This document shows positions 16,550-24,732 of a stretch of 64,000 bases of DNA, in pieces. This stretch comes from UBA1422 sp041752735 (GTDB lineage Bacteria; Bacillota; Clostridia; Peptostreptococcales; Anaerovoracaceae), in the NCBI GenBank assembly GCA_041752735.1, contig JBGSVW010000046.1, positions 62,001-126,000 on the forward strand, written 5' to 3'. Below the pieces are notes generated by a model, which was not told where the DNA came from, did not search any database, and worked only from the letters and a program-made list of their open reading frames with translations. The first letter of the stretch is position 1. Every line of letters begins with the position of its first letter. A program made the position numbers and the translations under genes.

Positions 16550-17905
16550 TTATCCAAGCTTTAATGTAATTAACGCAGCAAGACTCTTTGCCATCGAAGT
16601 CATCTTAACCAGATCTTCTCCTTCCAGCATTACCCGTACCAAGGGTTCGGTGCCTGAAGGGCGTATTAAAACCCGACCGTTGCCGTTCATTTTTTCTTCG
16701 ATAGCCTTTATTTCTATGACAATTTCTTGATCTTTCAAGTATTTATTTTTGTTCTCGGTTTTGACGGGGGCATTGATCAGAATCTGAGGATAGATTGTGA
16801 TTTCATCCGCCAGTTCCGATGGCCTTTTACCTGATAGTAGGATGGCTTTCATTACCTGTAGCGATGACAATGTACCATCACCTGTGGTGGAGTGATTGAG
16901 GAAAATAATGTGCCCTGACTGCTCTCCTCCCAGCATACATCCTGTTTGCTGCATGCTTTCCAAGACATAACGGTCTCCAACACCTGTAATCTCAATATCA
17001 CAGCCGATGGATCGAATATAGTTTAAAAATCCTGCATTGCTCATGACGGTAGCTGTCACCAAATTGTTGGGTAGCTGATCTTGTTGTTTCATCATATTGG
17101 CGCAGATGCAAAGCAACTTGTCCCCATCAATGATACGTCCCTTCTCGTCCACGCCAATGAGTCGGTCAGCATCTCCATCAAAGGCCAAACCGATATCTGC
17201 CTTTTCACGAAGCACAGTTGCCTGTAGCAAGGCGGGATGGGTGGAACCACAGTTTGCGTTGATATTGATGCCATCAGGTTGATTCCCAATTAAAACCACC
17301 TCGGCACCCAATTCATTGTATACCAATGGTGCAACCGGAAAAGCGGCGCCATTGGCGCAATCCAGCACAATCTTATAACCTGAAAGGGATCCCTCAAAGG
17401 TTTCTTTTAGGTGGTCTATATATATTTGTTGGGCTTCCAGCTCCTCTTTGATGCAACGTCCCAACCGTTCACCTGTTATATGACTATTTACATCTATATC
17501 TCTGACAATGATGTCTTCAATGGCATCTTCAATATCATCATCCAATTTGAATCCATCCCGGTTGAAAAATTTGATGCCGTTGTACTCAAATGGATTATGT
17601 GATGCTGATATCATGACACCAGCATCCGCACCCATGGTTTTCACAAGACATGCAATCGCCGGGGTCGGTAGCACACCAACTTGGATGACATCTCCTCCCA
17701 TGGCCATAATGCCTGCAGAGAGAGCATTTTCCAGCATATCTCCGCTGATTCTAGTGTCTTTTCCTATCACGACTTTGGGGTTTGGATTTTTTTGATCTTT
17801 ACTTAGGATGTAAGCGCCTGCTTTGCCCAAATTAAATGCGAGCTCGGGAGTCAGTTCAGCGTTTGCTATGCCTCTGACACCATCAGTCCCAAACAGTCTG
17901 TTCAT
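16550..17905 (-). CDS. glmM: Phosphoglucosamine mutase
   Basis: Converts glucosamine-6-phosphate to glucosamine-1-phosphate. The N-terminal FGTDGVRG, the active-site phosphoserine in ISASHNPFEYNG (about residue 100), metal-binding DGDADR, sugar-binding GEQSGH and phosphate-binding RPSGTEPLVRVM are all present. 451 aa, complete. The ATG is 3 nt after the cdaR stop, with GAGAGGA upstream inside the cdaR end. Known in Firmicutes to bind and inhibit CdaA; the gene order cdaA-cdaR-glmM-glmS is conserved here. Confidence 0.97.
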   Translation of the reverse strand: MNRLFGTDGVRGIANAELTPELAFNLGKAGAYILSKDQKNPNPKVVIGKDTRISGDMLENALSAGIMAMGGDVIQVGVLPTPAIACLVKTMGADAGVMISASHNPFEYNGIKFFNRDGFKLDDDIEDAIEDIIVRDIDVNSHITGERLGRCIKEELEAQQIYIDHLKETFEGSLSGYKIVLDCANGAAFPVAPLVYNELGAEVVLIGNQPDGININANCGSTHPALLQATVLREKADIGLAFDGDADRLIGVDEKGRIIDGDKLLCICANMMKQQDQLPNNLVTATVMSNAGFLNYIRSIGCDIEITGVGDRYVLESMQQTGCMLGGEQSGHIIFLNHSTTGDGTLSSLQVMKAILLSGKRPSELADEITIYPQILINAPVKTENKNKYLKDQEIVIEIKAIEEKMNGNGRVLIRPSGTEPLVRVMLEGEDLVKMTSMAKSLAALITLKLG

Positions 17906-17908
17906 AGT

Positions 17909-19108
17909 CTATTCCTCTCTAATAATGATTTGTATCTCTTTTGGCGTAGTTGAATAGGCGAGTCCAGCCTTTTGTGTTTCAACAAGAATAATAACTTTGT
18001 GGGTTCCGGCTTTCAAGCCTTCCAGATTCAGACTCAAGGTGAAATCCTTAGCTGTAAGACCTTCTGCGGCATCGGCGGATGATTCCACCGTTAATAAGAC
18101 CGTTTGAGTTGGCAGGTCCACCACAAGTCCTGTAGATAGTCCCAATATTGTTAGGCTGTCCATGTCGTAAGAATAGGTTTTTGTGGTTACCGGGCTGATT
18201 ACCAAACTCAAGGTTGGGTTCGCCGAAGCGTTGGCCACTTCAATACCTTCAGGAAGGGTCAATTGAATAGGGATCTCCACCGAAGCATTTTCTCCGCTGA
18301 TATCGATGGTCGTGCCGGCAACGCTAACGATTTTGGATATTTCATCAGATGTGCCCTTTATGGTAATTGTTTCCGGTATTTTTTTTGAATCCAACACAAA
18401 TCCATTGGGCACGCTGCCTGTGACCTCCACATTCAAAGGAACGGTTTTGAGCTCCAATAACGTTACATTGATTATAGCCTGTTTCTGGGATAAAAACAGA
18501 TAGGATACCTTGGCATCATCTTTGTCCACTGGTATTAAGTCAATTTCCAGCTCTTGTGAAATTGCTTTTAAATCATCAACTGATACCACCGCTTTGACAT
18601 ATTGTACTTTTTCGATGGAAGATACTGCACCGCTAACCTGTACGGTGGACGGTAGAATGGATATCGCTCCGGGTTCTTTCCCTTCGGGAATATCCCCCTG
18701 ATACTTTATTTGAATGGGTTTTTCGGCTGTAACCAATGATTCAATGGTCACTCGTACCTTCCCACTGGAAATGCTTTGAAGTTTCATTTCATTTGGTAGT
18801 GAAACGGTGAGTTGAATTTGGTTTTCGCCCTTAACCAAGCCCGATAGGTCAGCAATAATGTCGATTTCCGATTCTGTCAGGCCTTTCATATCGGAACGGC
18901 TTCCGGAAATGACCACAGTGACCGTGGGATTGCCCGGGTCGGCCAGCGCCAGACCGTCCTCTGCCAACACAGAAGTATTGATAAAGCGAACGGGAACGTC
19001 CTGAAACTTTTCGGTGGTTTCCGGATTGACTTCGCCCACCACATAAACCCACAGACCAATGGAGACCAAAATGGAGAAAATAATATTGACAATTTTGTTG
19101 TTAAACAT
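17909..19108 (-). CDS. cdaR: CdaR (YbbR-domain) regulator of diadenylate cyclase
   Basis: Membrane-anchored extracytoplasmic protein that modulates CdaA. One N-terminal TM helix (about residues 7-25, IVNIIFSILVSIGLWVYV) is followed by about 370 residues of repeated beta-rich YbbR domains, seen as recurring VxVSGxxxxI-type strands (VVISGSRSD, VQVSGAVSSI, ITIKGTSDEI). 399 aa, usual for a protein with three or four YbbR units. The start overlaps the cdaA stop by 8 nt. Confidence 0.92.
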   Translation of the reverse strand: MFNNKIVNIIFSILVSIGLWVYVVGEVNPETTEKFQDVPVRFINTSVLAEDGLALADPGNPTVTVVISGSRSDMKGLTESEIDIIADLSGLVKGENQIQLTVSLPNEMKLQSISSGKVRVTIESLVTAEKPIQIKYQGDIPEGKEPGAISILPSTVQVSGAVSSIEKVQYVKAVVSVDDLKAISQELEIDLIPVDKDDAKVSYLFLSQKQAIINVTLLELKTVPLNVEVTGSVPNGFVLDSKKIPETITIKGTSDEISKIVSVAGTTIDISGENASVEIPIQLTLPEGIEVANASANPTLSLVISPVTTKTYSYDMDSLTILGLSTGLVVDLPTQTVLLTVESSADAAEGLTAKDFTLSLNLEGLKAGTHKVIILVETQKAGLAYSTTPKEIQIIIREE

Positions 19109-19949
19109 CTTTTCTCCTTCCCCAACGCTCTATGATTTTTTTAATACTAAAAGCCGAAGGTTCTTCCCCTTCGGTGTTTAGATAAATATTCAGCATTGAT
19201 TTCTCTACGGTTTTGACATCAAGGAAGCGGTCCAGTTTTCCGTCTTCCGCCATGGAAACGATTCCGGTTTCTTCCGATACTATAAAGACCAAGGCGTCTG
19301 AGTTTTCGGTAATTCCAATTCCTGCACGATGGCGGGTGCCCAGTGCTTTTGAAATTGTTTTATTTTCTGAAAGAGGAAGCACACAACCGGCTGCATGTAG
19401 TTTGTCTCCACGAATAATGAGCGCGCCATCATGAAGGGGTGATCCCTCATAAAAAATAGTCTCAATAAGGCCTGCAGTAATATTTGAATCCAAGAGGGTA
19501 CCTGTCTCACATATGTCTGTAAGCGCTGTCTGTCTCTCCACCACCAGCAATGCCCCGGTTCTTGTTGTGGACATATTTTCAATGGCTCTGGCCACTTCAA
19601 TGCTTATTGATTTGGCTTTATTTTTATTCATTTTGCCAAAGACGGGTCTAATCAATTTACTTCTACCCATGTATTCCAGTCCACGACGAAGTTCCGGCTG
19701 AAAAACTACTATCAATGCAATGATACCAACGGTCATGGTTCCTTTGAGAATCCAGTTTAGTGTATAGAGTTGAAAGATGTCAGACACAAAAAAAGCAGCA
19801 AGCAAAATCAGCAAGCCTTTGACAAGCTGCCCTGCTCTGCTTTCCCTGATGAATCCCAACACTTTGTAGACCACAAAGGCTACTATAAGAATGTCGATGA
19901 CATCAGTGATTCCGATTCCTGTCAACAAATTATTGACTAACTCTTTCAT
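19101..19949 (-). CDS. cdaA: Diadenylate cyclase CdaA
   Basis: Membrane enzyme making cyclic di-AMP from two ATP. Three N-terminal TM helices (about residues 12-80) precede the DAC domain, with HDGALIIRGDKLHAAGC (the DGA motif) and GTRHRAGIGITE (the RHR motif), both catalytic. 282 aa, standard. GGAGG lies 4 nt upstream of the ATG, and a very GC-rich hairpin sits just upstream of that. First gene of the cdaA-cdaR-glmM-glmS cluster, linking c-di-AMP to cell-wall precursor supply. Confidence 0.96.
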   Translation of the reverse strand: MKELVNNLLTGIGITDVIDILIVAFVVYKVLGFIRESRAGQLVKGLLILLAAFFVSDIFQLYTLNWILKGTMTVGIIALIVVFQPELRRGLEYMGRSKLIRPVFGKMNKNKAKSISIEVARAIENMSTTRTGALLVVERQTALTDICETGTLLDSNITAGLIETIFYEGSPLHDGALIIRGDKLHAAGCVLPLSENKTISKALGTRHRAGIGITENSDALVFIVSEETGIVSMAEDGKLDRFLDVKTVEKSMLNIYLNTEGEEPSAFSIKKIIERWGRRKDV

Positions 19950-19959
19950 ATTCCTCCAC

Positions 19960-19982
19960 GACCGGGGGCAATGCCCCCGGTC
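19960..19982 (-). other. GC-rich hairpin in the hpf-cdaA gap
   Basis: Perfect 10-bp stem GACCGGGGGC / GCCCCCGGTC with a 3-nt loop, lying 3 nt before the GGAGG of cdaA on the transcribed strand. No U-tract follows, so it does not look like a factor-independent terminator. It could be a processing site, attenuator, or a structure affecting ribosome access. Confidence 0.6.
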
Positions 19983-20003
19983 CCGTTATTTTACTTCAGT
20001 ATT

Positions 20004-20528
20004 CTAATAAGTGGGTTCCAATAGACCATAGTCCAAATCTTCCCGTTTGTACACAACGTTGACTGTGTCCGTTTCGGTATTGAGAAAAACAAAGAAAGTG
20101 TGCTCCAGCATTTCCATTTGAACGATTGCTTCATCCACCGTCATGGGGCTTAGTTGGAATTTCTTTTTCTTGACCACTTTCAGTTCGTCCGAAAATTCTG
20201 ATTCAGGCCAGTCGGTAAAACTGAATTCTTTGTTGTCTTTGTGTTTTCTTTGAATTTTTGTTTTGAATCTGGACATCTGCGTAGCCAGCTTTTCAGCGAT
20301 TCTGTCCACCCCGTCATATAAATCGGTGGTGGTTTCTTCTGCCCGAAATATCATTCCACGAACCTGTATGGTTGCTTCGACCTTCTGTCGGTTCTTCTCA
20401 GCGGAAAGCATGACGTTGACGCCGATGTCATCGGAAAAGTACTTGCCAAGTTTTTCAAGCTTCTTTTCGATGGTTTCTTTTAAGTGATCGCTTGCATTTA
20501 CATTTTTGCTCGTTATGATTACTTTCAT
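20004..20528 (-). CDS. hpf: Ribosome hibernation-promoting factor, long form
   Basis: Binds the 30S decoding region and drives 100S ribosome dimer formation in stationary phase. The N-terminal HPF/RaiA domain (about residues 1-100) is followed by a charged linker and the C-terminal dimerisation domain (about 120-174; LSPMTVDEAIVQMEML, HTFFVFLNTETDTVNVVYKR). 174 aa is the long form found in Gram-positives. GGGAGG lies 8 nt before the ATG. It has its own promoter immediately downstream of a raiA-motif RNA. Confidence 0.95.
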   Translation of the reverse strand: MKVIITSKNVNASDHLKETIEKKLEKLGKYFSDDIGVNVMLSAEKNRQKVEATIQVRGMIFRAEETTTDLYDGVDRIAEKLATQMSRFKTKIQRKHKDNKEFSFTDWPESEFSDELKVVKKKKFQLSPMTVDEAIVQMEMLEHTFFVFLNTETDTVNVVYKREDLDYGLLEPTY

Positions 20529-20576
20529 TTTTCGACCTCCCTTATAACATCTGGCAATAATGGTTGGTTACTTACA

Positions 20577-20604
20577 ATTATAGCATAGCCTTTTCTTATT
20601 ACAA
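20577..20604 (-). promoter_or_regulatory. SigA-type promoter of hpf
   Basis: On the minus strand TTGTAA (plus 20599-20604), 16-nt spacer, then a perfect TATAAT (plus 20577-20582). The spacer ends in TATGC. Expected start near 20570, giving a leader of about 42 nt. The -35 box touches the end of the upstream structured RNA. Confidence 0.65.
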
Positions 20605-20771
20605 TAGCCACTTGGCTGACCTGGTCTTTGACCCCACATTCGCCTTGACCCGACTTTGTCGGAGGACTTACTTCTAGGCTGCGCCATGATCCCTGCCTCT
20701 TTGAGACAGGTTACGTGGGTCCTTTTGCCCGCAACTGGCATGGACTTTCAACCACAGACCCAAGTGGACTA
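20605..20771 (-). ncRNA. raiA-motif structured noncoding RNA
   Basis: The 240-nt gap between comF and hpf (raiA) is the known location of the raiA-motif RNA, reported in Clostridium to affect sporulation and aggregation. The sequence is strongly structured on the minus strand. The ends CCACTTGG (plus 20760-20767) and CCAAGTGG (plus 20608-20615) form an 8-bp closing stem, extendable by TAG/CTA past one bulge. Inside are at least three hairpins with AAA loops: CCTGTCTC-AAA-GAGGCAGG, CCGAC-AAA-GTCGG and GGTC-AAA-GACC. GGGTC/GACCC and CCATG/CATGG can also pair. The 5' end reaches the comF stop codon. Assignment rests on position and structure; a covariance-model search was not possible. Confidence 0.78.
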
Positions 20772-21518
20772 CTGTAAACTGTTTGATGGGATGACATTGC
20801 TCCCACTTGCAAAGGTCAGCAGCCAGACTTCTTTAGCACCGCCCCGCAATAAGGTTTGAGTGCAACTGTCCGCTGTGCTTCCTGTGGTATAGATGTCATC
20901 AATGAGTAGAATGGTTTTGCCGGCAAGAATGACTTCTGCTCCTTTTCTGATGCAAAAAGCATCCCGCACATTGGCAATCCTTTGGGAAACCCCAAGATTT
21001 CTCATGGGAAGTGTGTCTTTTGTCCGAATCAAAATTCGGTTGTTTAAGGGGAGCTCTGCCAGCTTCGTATACTGTCTGGCTATGATGTCCACCTGATTAT
21101 ATCCACGTTTGGCTTCTCTGTTTTTGTGGATGGGCACCGGCACCACCAGATCCGGTCGAAAGGATTCTCTTTTCATTCGATCGGCCAGCATATCCCCAAC
21201 CTTTCTGCCAATCCAAGCCTTGTCATGATATTTATAATCCATCATCAGCACCCGCTCATATAAACCGTAGCGTGTGCAGGTAAAGCCTTTGACAAACTGG
21301 TGGTCCATGGTCCTGCAGCCAATGCACAGATTGTGAAGGTATCCTTCTTCTAAGATTTTACCACATTTCTGACAGGTTTTTTTGCCCATCCAGTGAAATT
21401 TTTGGACACACCGATCACACAAAGCATATGGGCGCGTCTGATTAATCACGCTTTCGCAACAGATACAGTAAATGTTGGAAGGGAAAATGTATTCCCAAAA
21501 TCTTTCTAGCCGTATCAT
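20769..21518 (-). CDS. comF: ComF-family phosphoribosyltransferase-like protein
   Basis: Relative of ComFC, needed for DNA uptake in competent bacteria and thought to act on incoming single-stranded DNA. The N-terminal zinc-binding part has two CxxC pairs and more Cys (CICC, CDRC, CQKCG, CIGC). The C-terminal phosphoribosyltransferase domain has the PRPP loop ILLIDDIYTTGSTADSC. 249 aa, normal. It lies 59 nt downstream of recD2 in the same direction. Its stop codon falls within the base of the raiA-motif RNA. Confidence 0.9.
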   Translation of the reverse strand: MIRLERFWEYIFPSNIYCICCESVINQTRPYALCDRCVQKFHWMGKKTCQKCGKILEEGYLHNLCIGCRTMDHQFVKGFTCTRYGLYERVLMMDYKYHDKAWIGRKVGDMLADRMKRESFRPDLVVPVPIHKNREAKRGYNQVDIIARQYTKLAELPLNNRILIRTKDTLPMRNLGVSQRIANVRDAFCIRKGAEVILAGKTILLIDDIYTTGSTADSCTQTLLRGGAKEVWLLTFASGSNVIPSNSLQ

Positions 21519-21577
21519 CTCATTCCCCTGCTCGATGCCCCCTCCGAATCACTTTGAATCATAACTTTCTATTCTGA

Positions 21578-23785
21578 CTATAGATACCCATGCAAACGAA
21601 TTCGAAGCCCTGAATAACGCTCGGAAATTCGCATATTATCCACCATGGCCTGCATTCTTCCTTCGGAGCCCACCAAGATGACCGCTTCTCTTCCCCGGGT
21701 CACTGCTGTATACAACAGATTTCGGGTGGCCAACACCGGAGGGAACCATGAGACAGGCATGACCACTATGGGAAATTCACTTCCCTGACTTTTATGAACC
21801 GTGACCGCATAGGCCAGTTCCAGCTCATCAAGTTGGGTAAATTCGTATGTGACAATCCGATCTTCGTCAAAGGCCACCACCAACTCATTGAATTCCACAT
21901 CGATTTTGTTAATGAACCCTACATCTCCGTTGAATATCCCCTCACCCTCAGTGAAATCTCCCGCCTTACGCCATTTCAGACTGTAGTTGTTGCGGATTTG
22001 CATCACCTTGTCCCCTTCGCGGAACAACTTGTCCCCCATCTTTTTTTCGGAGAGACCCACTCTAGGTGGATTGAGGACCGCCTGCATTTCTTTATTCAAA
22101 CTAATGGAGCCCAGCATGCCCCTTCTGACCGGGGTTAGTACCTGAATATCCCGCGTGCTTACCAAATGGGTATAATGTGCCGGTAACCTGTTTTTGCATA
22201 AATCAAGCAGGGTGGCCAGCATCTCTTTTTCGGTCGGTTCTTTCATCAAGAAAAAATCTTTGTCTTTTTCGTTACAAAAAGGATATTCCCCCCGATTGAT
22301 ACGGTGGGCATTAACCACAATCAAGCTCTCACCGGCTTGGCGAAAAATCTCCTTGAGCCTGACCGCATAGATATATTCGCTTTGCAGGATATCTCCCAGA
22401 ATATTGCCGGCGCCAACGGAAGGCAGTTGATCTGCATCGCCTACGAGTATGAGCCTGGTCCCCGGCTTGAGTGCTTTCATAAGGCCATTCATCAGCATCA
22501 GATCTACCATGGACGTTTCATCCACAATCAGTGCATCGATATCCAGCGGATTTTCATCATTTTTTCCAAACCGCATGGTGGCTTCACTTTCAGCATAATA
22601 GTACTCTAAAAGCCGATGAATGGTAGATGCCGGATGCCCGGTGGTTTCCGTCATTCGCTTGGCTGCTCGGCCAGTGGGAGCTGCCAGCGCAGTAGTAAGA
22701 CCGCTTTGTTTTAGTATTCGAATGATGGCGTTGATAATCGTTGTTTTACCGGTTCCGGGTCCACCTGTAATGACCGTCACTCCGTTTTCCATTGAGGTTC
22801 GGATGGCTATTTTTTGCTGTTCGGAAAACGAGATTCCCGTTTCCTCTTCAGATTTTCTTATAAGCTCTTCTACCTTGGCATAAATGGGCTTCAGTTTCGC
22901 TTCATTCATTAGTTTCAGGCCATGTGCCACATATACTTCCGCCACATAATAGGGCATCAGGAAAACCACATTTCGGCCTTCTAACTCTTCCAGCCGCAAG
23001 TCACCCTCAAACGCCATGCCAATCATCACATCATGAACTCCGTGACTCTCCAACTCCAATAAATCGGCAGCCTTTTCGCATAACTCCTTTTGTGGCAAAA
23101 ACGTATGACCTTCATTGATATAGTAGCTCAGTGTATAGCGAATGCCACTACGTATTCTGGCTTCGTCATCTCGGCGAATGCCAAGCTTCTCTGCAATTTG
23201 ATCTGCTTTGCGGAAACCAATTCCATAAACTTCTTCCATGAGCCGGTAAGGGTTTTCTTGCACCAACTTAATGGTATCCGAACCATAAACACGGTACAAT
23301 TTAATGACCGTATCGGGTTTGATATCGAATTGTTGAAAATACAGGGTGACTTCAGCAATTTCCCGATGGGCGGCAAAGGCTTCGGCAATAGAGGCTGCTT
23401 TGACTTCCCCTATGCCACTGACTTCTGTCAGTCGATTGGGTTCCTCTTCAATAATTCGAAATGTATCCAGCCCAAACCGGTCAACGATGGACTTGGCGGC
23501 TTTGGGACCTATTCCCTTCAACACACCTGAAGACAGAAAAGCTTCAATCCCCGATTCAGAGGAAGGCATTTCCTCTTCCCATTCGGTGAAAGCAAACTGT
23601 TCTCCATATTTGGGATGGCTGACAAAATTGCCACGCAAAATGAACAACCGCCCCTTATCACAGGACGGCAAAGTGCCCACAGCAGTAAATTGCTCGGATT
23701 CTGTTTCAGCCAGAGCAATGGTATAGCCGTTTTCCGCATTTCGATAGATGATTTCTGTAATTGTACATTTCTTTTCTGTAAGCAT
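21578..23785 (-). CDS. recD2: RecD2-type ATP-dependent DNA helicase (SF1B)
   Basis: 5'-3' DNA helicase of the RecD2/YrrC family, which acts without RecBC in repair and replication restart. The N-terminal OB-like and helix-hairpin-helix region (IGPKAAKSIVDRFG; VSGIGEVKAASIAEAF) is followed by the motor: Walker A TGGPGTGKTTIINAI (about residue 341), Walker B LIVDETSMVD, GDADQLPSVGAG, and motif VI AVTVHKSQGSEFP and LLYTAVTRG. 735 aa, usual length. The start codon shares one base with the cca stop (TAATG). Confidence 0.94.
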   Translation of the reverse strand: MLTEKKCTITEIIYRNAENGYTIALAETESEQFTAVGTLPSCDKGRLFILRGNFVSHPKYGEQFAFTEWEEEMPSSESGIEAFLSSGVLKGIGPKAAKSIVDRFGLDTFRIIEEEPNRLTEVSGIGEVKAASIAEAFAAHREIAEVTLYFQQFDIKPDTVIKLYRVYGSDTIKLVQENPYRLMEEVYGIGFRKADQIAEKLGIRRDDEARIRSGIRYTLSYYINEGHTFLPQKELCEKAADLLELESHGVHDVMIGMAFEGDLRLEELEGRNVVFLMPYYVAEVYVAHGLKLMNEAKLKPIYAKVEELIRKSEEETGISFSEQQKIAIRTSMENGVTVITGGPGTGKTTIINAIIRILKQSGLTTALAAPTGRAAKRMTETTGHPASTIHRLLEYYYAESEATMRFGKNDENPLDIDALIVDETSMVDLMLMNGLMKALKPGTRLILVGDADQLPSVGAGNILGDILQSEYIYAVRLKEIFRQAGESLIVVNAHRINRGEYPFCNEKDKDFFLMKEPTEKEMLATLLDLCKNRLPAHYTHLVSTRDIQVLTPVRRGMLGSISLNKEMQAVLNPPRVGLSEKKMGDKLFREGDKVMQIRNNYSLKWRKAGDFTEGEGIFNGDVGFINKIDVEFNELVVAFDEDRIVTYEFTQLDELELAYAVTVHKSQGSEFPIVVMPVSWFPPVLATRNLLYTAVTRGREAVILVGSEGRMQAMVDNMRISERYSGLRIRLHGYL

Positions 23786-24732
23786 TATACCTCTGTCAGT
23801 TTTTGTTCCAACCGTTTACGGGTTTTTTTGTCAAAGTGAAGGGTTTCAATCGCTAAAGAACCTAGGTCCCGACCAAAGCACCGGTAAAATAATCCCAGTC
23901 GTTGTTCGGTTCCAATGGATGTTCCGTCGATGGTTTGAATCAAGCTTTGAAGTGCCTCTTTTGTGGATTGCTCTATGCTTTCGGTCTGGATTCCGCAAAT
24001 GGCTTCCAGCAAATTGGTATCTATGAGCAGTTTCAAGCCTCTGGATGCATGGGGTGCGTAAATCAGCCTAATAAAGTCTGTTCTGATTCGGTCGGGCCCC
24101 GACTTGGACAATAGTCTGCCCATGTGAAGCATGGCCTGAAATGCATGGGACTCGGGATTAAAATTGTACTCCGCAGCCATTCTAACAGCGCGAAGCATCC
24201 TGATGGGGTTTTCTTTAAAACGGACTTTCGGTTCGCCTATACAACGAATAACTCCTGATAACAAATCTTGCTGACCCCCATACGGATCCACCAACAAACC
24301 TGAATATCCATAGGCGATGGCATTGATGGTAAAATCCCGCCGTTTTAAATCTTCTTCAATTGTGTCTACAAATGTGACCCGATCAGGCCTTCTGCTGTCT
24401 GAGTACGCGCCTTCCGTCCGGAAGGTTGCAATATCCACATGGGGTACCGGTTTGGGTGTTCCCCAAATGTCCTGGTCTCCAGGATTGCTCGTCGTATCTG
24501 GCGTCACGTCAGGGAAATCCCTGCGTACGACGCTGTATTTATCGCTGATGATTTTTGCCTCCGGAAAAATTTCTTCTAAATTCCAAAGTCGCGCATTGGT
24601 GGCAAGGTCCCAGTCCAACGGTTCCTTTCCCAGTAACGCATCCCGCACACAACCGCCAACCGCATACACGGCAAAGCCGCTGTTTGTTAGGGCCTCCATG
24701 GTTTGGTTGACTTTGGCAGGGAGCATCATCAT
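23785..24732 (-). CDS. cca: CCA-adding enzyme / tRNA nucleotidyltransferase, short form
   Basis: Adds or repairs the 3' CCA end of tRNAs. Class II head domain: YAVGGCVRDALLGK, catalytic DWD in LDWDLATNA, and RRDFTINAIAYG. Neck motifs follow (ENPIRMLRAVRMAAEYNF). At 315 aa it is shorter than the 390-460-aa form common in Firmicutes and lacks an HD or long tail domain. A CC-adding, A-adding or poly(A)-type relative cannot be excluded. The ATG overlaps the yhaM stop (ATGA), and the stop overlaps recD2. Confidence 0.82.
   Translation of the reverse strand: MMMLPAKVNQTMEALTNSGFAVYAVGGCVRDALLGKEPLDWDLATNARLWNLEEIFPEAKIISDKYSVVRRDFPDVTPDTTSNPGDQDIWGTPKPVPHVDIATFRTEGAYSDSRRPDRVTFVDTIEEDLKRRDFTINAIAYGYSGLLVDPYGGQQDLLSGVIRCIGEPKVRFKENPIRMLRAVRMAAEYNFNPESHAFQAMLHMGRLLSKSGPDRIRTDFIRLIYAPHASRGLKLLIDTNLLEAICGIQTESIEQSTKEALQSLIQTIDGTSIGTEQRLGLFYRCFGRDLGSLAIETLHFDKKTRKRLEQKLTEV

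Noticed and set aside
20630..20770. RNase P RNA, suggested by GAAAGTCCATGCC
   Set aside because: Only a short match; the other conserved RNase P regions are absent and the segment is less than half the needed length.
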